From positions 85,091-149,090 of the forward strand of contig NZ_LJZS01000007.1 in the NCBI RefSeq assembly GCF_001314875.1: DNA of 64,000 bases, read 5' to 3'. Of this stretch, positions 25,939-32,984 are shown piece by piece. The stretch comes from Halomonas sp. HL-48 (lineage in GTDB: Bacteria > Pseudomonadota > Gammaproteobacteria > Pseudomonadales > Halomonadaceae). The position numbers and the translations under genes are program-made. How positions within the stretch are numbered: position 1 is the stretch's first letter; the number at the start of each line of letters is the position of its first letter. The notes below the pieces were generated by a model. The model did not search any database. It was given only the letters and a program-made list of their open reading frames with translations, and was not told the DNA's origin.

Positions 25939-26715
25939 ATGAGAGATGATTTTACTGCTGATTGGGCATTCGGGATCAAGGGGGCCATTGAGAATATTGT
26001 TCGTAACAATTTTCCTCAAGACCTTCGTTCATGGCCATTGCTTCAAGCTTTTAATTTTGAGGCATACTCTCTGCCAAACAATTACATGGCAGTGATACTA
26101 AAAGATAAATTATCGGGCATACCAGCAGGTCCTGGAGTCGCTACTGAGTTTCAATATAGTGACCATCCAACATTGCCTCCTAAGCTAGAAGAGATTGAGT
26201 TATGGCAGTTTTATCTAAGAAATAAATTTTCTTTAAATCCCGAAGATGCGTGTGTATTAATACCTGTGCATGACTCAGGAAAAAATAGCGCACCAGAAGA
26301 CTACAAGCTATTTTCTGCTGAAGAGAAAATGTTTTGGGATCATCAAATTAAATTTGTAGTTTCAAGTTACAAAGCACACTTGCAAACAACAATGAGCACA
26401 AAGCCTGAGCAGCCAGTAAACATCACATACAACGTGACCGGTAGTAATTCCCGAGTCAATATAAACTCTAGTGACTCATCCACAAATACCGTCACATCAG
26501 AAAAAGTTAACATATTCACTCAACTTCGTGATGCACTCAATCAAGTAGGCGATGAAGAGCAAAGGCAAACCATTTCAACAAAAATAGATGATATGGAGTC
26601 ATCTCATGGTACAAGTGGTTTCCTTAGTGATTATCAGGGCTTTATGGTGTCAGCAGCTAACCATATGACCGTGTTCGCACCGTTACTTCCAGCTTTAGCG
26701 GGGTTATTGGCCTAA
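25939..26715 (+). CDS. Integron cassette gene 2, modular protein of unknown function
   Basis: 258 residues. The N-terminal ~155 residues form an unrecognised globular domain. A short Asn/Ser-rich beta-type linker follows (NITYNVTGSNSRVNINSSD). The C-terminal module (about 190-258) has a helix (FTQLRDALNQVGDEEQRQTI) and ends in a hydrophobic segment MTVFAPLLPALAGLL. This linker-helix-hydrophobic tail design is reminiscent of the exchangeable C-terminal part of some phage-defence and membrane-acting effectors; that is inference. AAGGGAG gives a strong ribosome binding site. Its stop codon is inside the next attC. Low GC. Confidence 0.75.
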   Translation: MRDDFTADWAFGIKGAIENIVRNNFPQDLRSWPLLQAFNFEAYSLPNNYMAVILKDKLSGIPAGPGVATEFQYSDHPTLPPKLEEIELWQFYLRNKFSLNPEDACVLIPVHDSGKNSAPEDYKLFSAEEKMFWDHQIKFVVSSYKAHLQTTMSTKPEQPVNITYNVTGSNSRVNINSSDSSTNTVTSEKVNIFTQLRDALNQVGDEEQRQTISTKIDDMESSHGTSGFLSDYQGFMVSAANHMTVFAPLLPALAGLLA

Positions 26716-26796
26716 CAAACGCATTCACGCGGATAAAATAAAGCTGCGCCGCTTCGCTTTGCACCTTTATTTTTCCGGTGATGCGAGGCATTAAAT
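26710..26796 (+). other. Integron attC site 2, right end degenerate and overlapping the recD stop
   Basis: Left box GCCTAAC (26710-26716). The inner arms pair over a long stretch (ATAAAATAAAG against CTTTATTTTT, with CGCAT against ATGCG outside). The expected right box GTTRRRY reads ATTAAAT at 26790-26796, one mismatch; its TTA is the recD stop codon on the other strand (26791-26793). Confidence 0.75.
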
Positions 26797-29196
26797 TACC
26801 TCCAACCCACTAACCCTCATAACCTCGCTAGTCACCGCCTCATTCAACACCCCACGCTTGGCTTCGATCAGCGTGAGCCAATTGCGGGCGCGGGTGATGC
26901 CGGTGTAGACCAGCTCGCGGGTGAGGATGGGGTTGATGGTGGGCGGTAGCAGCAGGGCGGTGTGTTTGAACTCCGAGCCCTGGGATTTGTGTACCGTCAT
27001 CGCGAACACGGTTTCCACCGCGTGGAGGCGAGAGGGCAGCACCCAGCGGATGGGTTTTTCTGTATCGCTGGTCGGAAAGGCGACTCTAAGTAGCGATTTG
27101 CCGGGCGTGCGCGGGTCGGGCACCGCTAGCGTAATGCCGATATCGCCGTTCATCAGTTTCAGGCCGTAGTCGTTTTGGGTGACGAGCACCGGGCGGCCTT
27201 CATACCAGCCTTTTTCCAGCGTGAAATCACTGCCGTGCAGCAGCTTTTCGCTGCGCAACGTTTTGGCGATGCGCAGGTTCAGGCCTTCTACCCCCCACGG
27301 GCCTTTGCGCAGTGCGCAGAGCAGTTGGAAGTGGCTGTAGGCGCTGAGTACCGCGCTTGCCCAGTCGTTGTAGGCGTCTGCATTTTCCTCGAACGATGCC
27401 CCGCGTGGGCGCTGGGCATTAAGTACGTTCAGGTAGTGGCGGTAGCCGGTGGGCGGGGCGATGGGGGTGCCGTTGTGGTCGGTGCGGCCTTCGCCACCGT
27501 TGATGAATTTATCGGGGCTGCCGTGAATGACCAGCTTATCCAGCGCGGCGTCGTCGGTCAGCGTCAGGTGGTGCAGGTCCGGGTAGCCATTGCGCAGTAC
27601 CTTGTTCACCACCTGGTGTTTTTCCTGGTCGCTCTGGGCGTGGCTTGGCTGGTTGATCGCCTGGGCCAGCTGGCCGATGCCGCTGTGCTCGTTAAAGCGG
27701 TGGCTGACCCGCAGCATAGTAATGGCCTGGTCGAGTGGCTGGCCCTGGGCGTCGATGTAGTCCGGCGGCAGTGGCTGGCCGGTGGCGTGTGCAAGCCAAG
27801 CGGCGGTCTCTGGCGTGTAGTGGGCGGCTTCGGCGCGGCGGCACAGGTCGCCCAGTACGGCACCGGCTTCCACCGAGGCGAGCTGGTCTTTATCCCCCAG
27901 CAGTACCAACTGCGCCTGGGCGGGCAGGGCGCGCAGCACGGCGGTCATCATTTCGATATCCACCATCGAGGCTTCGTCGATCACCAGCACGTCCAGCGCC
28001 AGGGGGTTGGCGGCGTTGTGGCGGAAGTGGCGGGTATCGGGGCGTGCGCCTAATAAGCGGTGAAGTGTAGTGACTTCGGTTGGAATCGAGGTTTTTAAGG
28101 TCTCTGTGCCGCAATCATCGCTCAATGAATTGGGCTCCAACAAGGTAGCTAGTGACTCAAATGGCAAGAGGCTTACCTGCCCGGCGATGGATTCATTCAG
28201 TCGGGCGGCGGCTTTGCCGGTGGGGGCGGCGAGGCAGATGCGCAGTGGTTGGGCATTGGGTTCCGCCAGTTGTAGGGTTTGCAGCAGGGCGAGTAGGCGC
28301 ACCACGGTGGTGGTTTTGCCGGTGCCGGGGCCGCCGGTGATGATGCCGAAGCGGTTGCGGGCGGCGAGGGCGCAGGCGGTTTTTTGCCAGTCGAGGGTAT
28401 TAGTGGGTTTGAATAGGATGTTTAGGGCTTGGGGGAGTATTCCGGGGTGACTATCGTCACCCATCGCCGACGTGTCGGACCACCGATAAGTCTGGCTCCT
28501 ACAAGTACCAGCGGGCTCCGTGCCTGAATCAATCGCCGACGTGTCGGACCACCAATGACTCGGGCTCCTACAAATACCTTTACCTTCTTCGCCGGTGAGA
28601 CGGTGGGCGATTTCCTGGTGCAGGGTTTGTTCGTATTGCCAGTAGCGGCGTAGGTAGAGCTTGGTGGTGGTGCCGTTGTGGCTGACGACCAGCGGGGTAT
28701 TGCCGGGGCCGTTGCTGGCAAGCATGGGGTGGTGCAGGGCGGCTTGCCAGTCGGCGAGCGTTAGCGTGGCGAGCACCTGGCTGGGCAGCGGCGGCGGGTC
28801 GTTTAGATCGTCGCCTTCCGGCGGTAGCGAGAGCGCAAAGTCCGGCGCGCTGAGCGTGGCGTTTAGGTCCAGGCAGACATGGCCGCGGCCTAGCTGGTGG
28901 CTGGCAAGCGCCGCGCCGAGTAGCAGTAGCGGCGGGGCGTCCGGTGCTTCCATGGCGAGAAAACGAACCAGGGCGCGGTCCAGATCCCGCAGCCAGCCAC
29001 GCGCCACCCAGTGTTCGCACAGTGCCAGCAGTTCGGTCGTATCGCTGAGCGCATGGTGAGCGCTTACTTGCGCGGTATCCGCCGTGGGCGTTGTCTCTCT
29101 CATCGCTTTTGGCTCGCTCGTTTCGGCGGCGGTGTCGTCGAACAGGTCAAACGTTTGGCTGTCGCCTTCGTGGCCGTTTGTGCGTTTGCGGCTCAT
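26791..29196 (-). CDS. recD: RecBCD helicase subunit RecD
   Basis: 801-residue 5'-3' helicase subunit of the RecBCD DNA-repair and phage-degrading complex. Walker A GGPGTGKTTT lies near residue 290, DEASMVD is the Walker B, and the C-terminal UvrD-like block is VHKSQGSEFKHT. It is the last gene of recC-recB-recD, overlapping recB by 4 bp. Odd feature: about 39 residues (near 207-245) are encoded by two repeat units that read in frame, giving the near-duplicate CRSPSHWWSDTSA / CRSQTYRWSDTSA between the N-terminal domain and the helicase core. The reading frame is open, so the protein is probably functional with an extra loop. The stop codon is shared with a cassette attC. Confidence 0.96.
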   Translation of the reverse strand: MSRKRTNGHEGDSQTFDLFDDTAAETSEPKAMRETTPTADTAQVSAHHALSDTTELLALCEHWVARGWLRDLDRALVRFLAMEAPDAPPLLLLGAALASHQLGRGHVCLDLNATLSAPDFALSLPPEGDDLNDPPPLPSQVLATLTLADWQAALHHPMLASNGPGNTPLVVSHNGTTTKLYLRRYWQYEQTLHQEIAHRLTGEEGKGICRSPSHWWSDTSAIDSGTEPAGTCRSQTYRWSDTSAMGDDSHPGILPQALNILFKPTNTLDWQKTACALAARNRFGIITGGPGTGKTTTVVRLLALLQTLQLAEPNAQPLRICLAAPTGKAAARLNESIAGQVSLLPFESLATLLEPNSLSDDCGTETLKTSIPTEVTTLHRLLGARPDTRHFRHNAANPLALDVLVIDEASMVDIEMMTAVLRALPAQAQLVLLGDKDQLASVEAGAVLGDLCRRAEAAHYTPETAAWLAHATGQPLPPDYIDAQGQPLDQAITMLRVSHRFNEHSGIGQLAQAINQPSHAQSDQEKHQVVNKVLRNGYPDLHHLTLTDDAALDKLVIHGSPDKFINGGEGRTDHNGTPIAPPTGYRHYLNVLNAQRPRGASFEENADAYNDWASAVLSAYSHFQLLCALRKGPWGVEGLNLRIAKTLRSEKLLHGSDFTLEKGWYEGRPVLVTQNDYGLKLMNGDIGITLAVPDPRTPGKSLLRVAFPTSDTEKPIRWVLPSRLHAVETVFAMTVHKSQGSEFKHTALLLPPTINPILTRELVYTGITRARNWLTLIEAKRGVLNEAVTSEVMRVSGLEVI
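28462..28508 (-). repeat. REP-like element inside recD, copy A
   Basis: 47-bp unit beginning (plus strand) ATCGCCGACGTGTCGGACCA, with the small palindrome CCGAC-GT-GTCGG, and ending GGCTCCTACAAGTACC. Paired with copy B at 28531-28577 in the same orientation. Looks like an interspersed REP/Y-element that entered the gene in frame. Confidence 0.8.
28531..28577 (-). repeat. REP-like element inside recD, copy B
   Basis: Same 47-bp unit as 28462-28508, with changes concentrated in the middle (AATGACTCGG against GATAAGTCTG). Tandem pairing at 69-bp period (a multiple of 3) keeps the frame. Confidence 0.8.
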
Positions 29197-32100
29197 AGCG
29201 TGGCCTCTTGCGACGTGGTGGAAACCGGTTCACCGGCAAACAGGGCATCCAGGGCTTCGATCAGTTTAACCGGGGCGGGCTCGGCAAAGACGCCGCGTCC
29301 CGGGCTGCGGCTGCCGCGCAGAAACACCGTCATCGAGCCGCCCAGGTGCTGGTGCGGGTCGTAGTCGGGCAGGCGCGCTTTTAAAAGCCGGTGCATGGCC
29401 AGCAGGTAAAGCGCGGCCTGCAGGTCGTAGCGTTTGGTCAGCAGCGCCTGGCGCAGGGCCTCGGGTTCATAGGCGCTGTCATCCGGCCCCAAATAGTTGG
29501 ATTTCCAGTCCAGCACATAGAAGCGCCCCTGGTGCTCGAAGGCCAGATCGATAAAGCCTTTCAGCATGCCGTTTAGGGTGTCGGCATCCAGCGCGGGCCG
29601 TTCAATCCCAGGCAGTAAGTGCTTGCTAACCAGGGCGTCGATGGCCTGGGTATTGACCTGTTTGGCGGCGAACCAGAACTCCAGCTCGACCTGATAGCTG
29701 CCGAGCTCGGTGAGCGCCACGCTGTCGCTCTGGTTCAGCGGCAAGGGCGTGGTCAAAAGCGCCGTTAGCCAACCGGCCAGTGGTTCCTGCCATGCCTGCC
29801 AGCCGCGCAGCTGCACCCGCCGCCAGAGCATGTCGTCAAGGGCAGCGCTGTCGGTCGCGGCGGTGGCAAAGCCTTCCCTGCCTGCCCATTCCAGAAGCCC
29901 GTGCAGGAAGGTGCCGGGGCCGGGGCCACGCGGAAACTTGTGCAGGTGAAAGGCGTCCGGCTCGGAGAGATCCTGGGGTTCATCCAGTACCTCGAACGCC
30001 GTGGCTTCCTGGGCGGTGGTGGGTTCCAGGGGCGTGAGCACGGGGGCGGTGAGCGTACCGGAAAGGCGCAGCGCCGAGTAGCTGGCAATCCACCAATGTT
30101 CCTTGGCGGGGCATTTGGGCGTGCGGGCATGCCCCAGGGTGGTGGTTTGCTGGGGCGGCGCAAGGCGCAGCGCCGTGGGCTCGGGGGGCGCATCAACGCG
30201 AATGTCGCTGCCTTCAACCAATTCCGCCAGCTTGGTGGCGAGTGCCTCCGGGTTGAGGGGCTTGCCGCCGTTGATCAGGTGGCCGATGGCGCTGTTTTCC
30301 AGCCCCTTGAGCGGCGCCAGCCCCAGCCAGGTGGCGTGGCGGGCGCGGGTGAGCGCTACGTAGAGCTTGCGCAGGTCTTCGCCCAGGCGCTCGCGGTCGG
30401 CGGTGGCCAGGGTGTCTTCATCGGCGCTCAGGCTGAGTTGCAGGTTGCCGTGGGCGTCGTGCCAGCGCAGCGGCAGGTCCTTGTCGCTGACCGGGCGGTG
30501 GTTGGCGATAAACGGCAGAAACACCAGCGGGTACTCGAGCCCCTTGGACTTGTGGATGGTGACCACTTTGACCAGGTCGGCGTCGCTTTCCAGGCGCAGC
30601 TTGTGGCTGTCGCCGTGGCTTTCCGGGTCGGCGATGGCGTCGTAAAGAAAGCGAATCAGCGCGTGCTCGCCGTCCAGTTCAGCGCTTGCCTGCTGGAGCA
30701 GTTCGCCCAGGTGCAGCAGGTCGGTTAGCAAGCGCTCACCGTCTTCGAACGTCGCCAGCAAGCGGGCGGGAATGTCGAAGTCCACCATCATGCGGCGGAC
30801 CAGCGGCAGCACGCCCTGGCGTTGCCATAGGCGGTGGTAGTGGCTGAACTGCTCGACCCGCGCTTCCCAGGCCAGCTCGCTTTGTTGTAGGTGGTCCAGG
30901 TCGGCCAGGGTGAGACCCAGCGCCGGCGTGGCCAGGGCGGCGCGCAGATGGGCTTCGGCCTGGCGGGAGCTGGCCAGCGGCTCGGCGCAGGCGCGCAGCC
31001 AGCGTTCTACCTGCCCGGCCATGGGCGAGCTGAATACCTTGTCGTGGTCGGAGAGGTAAACGCTTTTGACCCCACGGCTGGCCAGCGCCAGACGAATGGC
31101 GCGGGCTTCCTGCAGTCCGTTGACCAGTACCGCCATGTCGGAAGGCTTGAGCGGTGTGAGTTGGTCGTCTTTCTGGAAGCCGCTTTCTGCCTGTTGCCCG
31201 GCGCTGAGCAGCTCAGCCATGTGTGAGGCGCAGCGCTCGGCCATCTCGGTCTGGTAGGCGGTTTTGGAAAGCGCCTCATCGCTTGGCAGCGCCCAGAGCG
31301 TCATGGCGGGCAGCGGTTGGCCCTGGTGGATCAGCTGTTCGTCGCGGCCTTTGGCGGTCACGGGCTGGAAGGGCAGCGGGTTGTCGCCGCCTTCTTCGCG
31401 GAACAGAAACGCCCCGGCGGGTTGCCGGTCGGCGTACATAAAGCAGTGGTTGACGGCGTCGACCATGGGGCGGCTGGAACGGAAGTTGGTGCCCAGGGTG
31501 ACGTGGCGGCCTGCGGTGTCTTGCCGGGCCTGCAGGTAGGTGAAGATATCCGCGCCGCGAAAGGCATAGATGGCCTGCTTGGGGTCGCCGATCAGCAGGA
31601 TGGCGGCGTCGCGGCGGGGCTTGGCGACCTCGAATACCGCGTTGAAGATGCGGTACTGGATGGGGTCGGTGTCCTGAAATTCGTCGATCAGCGCGACGGG
31701 GAACTGGCGCAGGATCTGCGCGGCCAGGGCTTCACGGTTGGGGCCTTGCAGGGCGCGGTCCAGGTGGCTGAGCAGGTCGTTGGGGCCCATTTCGGCGCGG
31801 CGTTCCTGCTCGCGTTCCAGGCGCACCTTGCACCATTGCACGGCGTGAATCAGCAGGTCGTTGCGCGGTTCGGGCAGGGCCTTGAGTGCTTCGGGCAGTT
31901 CGGCCAATGCTTCAAAGGCTTGTGGGCAGGGCGGCGCGCCGTCTTTCCATATCTCGGCCATGCCCTCCGGGGTGAGGCGTTTCCAGGCGGCGGGCGTCAG
32001 CGCGGGGCGTTCCAGGTCGCTTTCGCTCCATTCGCGCAGCGCGCCCAGCCAGTTGGCGCGGCTTTTGGCGTTGAAGCTTTGGCCTTTGAAGGCCTTGCGC

Positions 32101-32984
32101 TTGGCGGCGTCTTCAAGCTCCGGGCCGAGTTCGTCCAGCCAGGCGGGCCAGGGGGCTTTCAGGGTGCTGAGCGCTGCCTGGCGTTCGGCCTCGGCGGCGC
32201 TCAGGGTCTCCGCCGGGTCGGGGCGCTGGCTGCCGAGGGCCTCACTTTCGGCGAGCAGCCGGGCGACCTGGGCGTGCAGCTCGTCGGGGGATTTCCAGTA
32301 GCGGGTAATGTGGCCAAGTGCTTCGGCGTCCAGCGGGTAGTAGAAGGTGCGCCAGTAGTCGCGCACCACTTCCTGTTCCAGCTCGTGCTGGTCGTTTTCC
32401 AGGTCGAGGGAGAACAGGCTGCCGCTGTCGAAGGCGTGCTCGCGCAGCATGCGGTAGCACCAGCTGTGGATGGTGGAAACCGCGGCTTCGTCCATCCATT
32501 CGGCGGCCAGTTCCAGGCGGCGGGCGCAAGCGGGCCAGGTGGCTTCAGCGTATTGGTCGCGGAGCTGGAGGAGGAGCGGATCGTCCGAAGGCTCCGAAGC
32601 AGGCCACTCCGAGGGCGCTGTGAACCCATCCCTGGGCGCTACTTTTTCCATCCCTGGAAAAAGACCCTCTCCGTGACCTGCTTCCTTCGCGTCTGGTGCC
32701 TTACGAAAAACGCCAGCGGCTTCTACCAGCCGGTTGCGGATACGTTCGCGCAGCTCCTGGGTGGCGGCGTTGGTGAAGGTGACGACCAGGATTTCCGGCG
32801 GCGTCAGCGGTCGCACAAAGGCGTTGTCGTCTTCGCTGTGCTGGCCGCCCAGCACCAGGCGCACGTATAACAGCGCGATGGTGAAGGTCTTTCCGGTGCC
32901 CGCGCTGGCCTCGATCAGGCGGCTGCCGTGGAGGGGGAGGGTGAGCGCGTTGAGCGGCGTTACGCGGTTGGCATCCTGGTTCAT
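29193..32984 (-). CDS. recB: RecBCD helicase-nuclease subunit RecB
   Basis: 1263-residue 3'-5' helicase and nuclease. Walker A IEASAGTGKTFTIA (Lys32), the DEFQDTDP helicase motif II, VVTIHKSKGLEYPLVFLP motif and C-terminal nuclease core VLDWKSNYLG are all present. Length is slightly above E. coli RecB (1180). About residues 105-124 (GLFPGMEKVAPRDGFTAPS) come from an interspersed repeat also found at 59213-59241, so this segment is a repeat-derived loop within the 1A/1B region. It overlaps recC and recD by 4 bp each (ATGA), meaning tight translational coupling. Confidence 0.97.
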   Translation of the reverse strand: MNQDANRVTPLNALTLPLHGSRLIEASAGTGKTFTIALLYVRLVLGGQHSEDDNAFVRPLTPPEILVVTFTNAATQELRERIRNRLVEAAGVFRKAPDAKEAGHGEGLFPGMEKVAPRDGFTAPSEWPASEPSDDPLLLQLRDQYAEATWPACARRLELAAEWMDEAAVSTIHSWCYRMLREHAFDSGSLFSLDLENDQHELEQEVVRDYWRTFYYPLDAEALGHITRYWKSPDELHAQVARLLAESEALGSQRPDPAETLSAAEAERQAALSTLKAPWPAWLDELGPELEDAAKRKAFKGQSFNAKSRANWLGALREWSESDLERPALTPAAWKRLTPEGMAEIWKDGAPPCPQAFEALAELPEALKALPEPRNDLLIHAVQWCKVRLEREQERRAEMGPNDLLSHLDRALQGPNREALAAQILRQFPVALIDEFQDTDPIQYRIFNAVFEVAKPRRDAAILLIGDPKQAIYAFRGADIFTYLQARQDTAGRHVTLGTNFRSSRPMVDAVNHCFMYADRQPAGAFLFREEGGDNPLPFQPVTAKGRDEQLIHQGQPLPAMTLWALPSDEALSKTAYQTEMAERCASHMAELLSAGQQAESGFQKDDQLTPLKPSDMAVLVNGLQEARAIRLALASRGVKSVYLSDHDKVFSSPMAGQVERWLRACAEPLASSRQAEAHLRAALATPALGLTLADLDHLQQSELAWEARVEQFSHYHRLWQRQGVLPLVRRMMVDFDIPARLLATFEDGERLLTDLLHLGELLQQASAELDGEHALIRFLYDAIADPESHGDSHKLRLESDADLVKVVTIHKSKGLEYPLVFLPFIANHRPVSDKDLPLRWHDAHGNLQLSLSADEDTLATADRERLGEDLRKLYVALTRARHATWLGLAPLKGLENSAIGHLINGGKPLNPEALATKLAELVEGSDIRVDAPPEPTALRLAPPQQTTTLGHARTPKCPAKEHWWIASYSALRLSGTLTAPVLTPLEPTTAQEATAFEVLDEPQDLSEPDAFHLHKFPRGPGPGTFLHGLLEWAGREGFATAATDSAALDDMLWRRVQLRGWQAWQEPLAGWLTALLTTPLPLNQSDSVALTELGSYQVELEFWFAAKQVNTQAIDALVSKHLLPGIERPALDADTLNGMLKGFIDLAFEHQGRFYVLDWKSNYLGPDDSAYEPEALRQALLTKRYDLQAALYLLAMHRLLKARLPDYDPHQHLGGSMTVFLRGSRSPGRGVFAEPAPVKLIEALDALFAGEPVSTTSQEATL
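32614..32670 (-). repeat. Interspersed repeat inside recB (shared with 59213-59270)
   Basis: A 29-bp head (GGCGCTGTGAACCCATCCCT to GGGCGCTAC) matches 59213-59241 at 28 of 29 positions. It is followed by the hairpin CTTTTTCCA-TCCC-TGGAAAAAG. The recB reading frame runs straight through it. Confidence 0.85.

Noticed and set aside
28462..28577. CRISPR-like repeats in recD
   Set aside because: Only two units, coding and in frame, with an internal REP-type palindrome; no spacer array and no cas genes.
31317..32870. Long open frame of 517 codons on the plus strand opposite recB
   Set aside because: Shadow of recB third-position GC bias: low complexity, rich in G, A, V and Q, and no family match.
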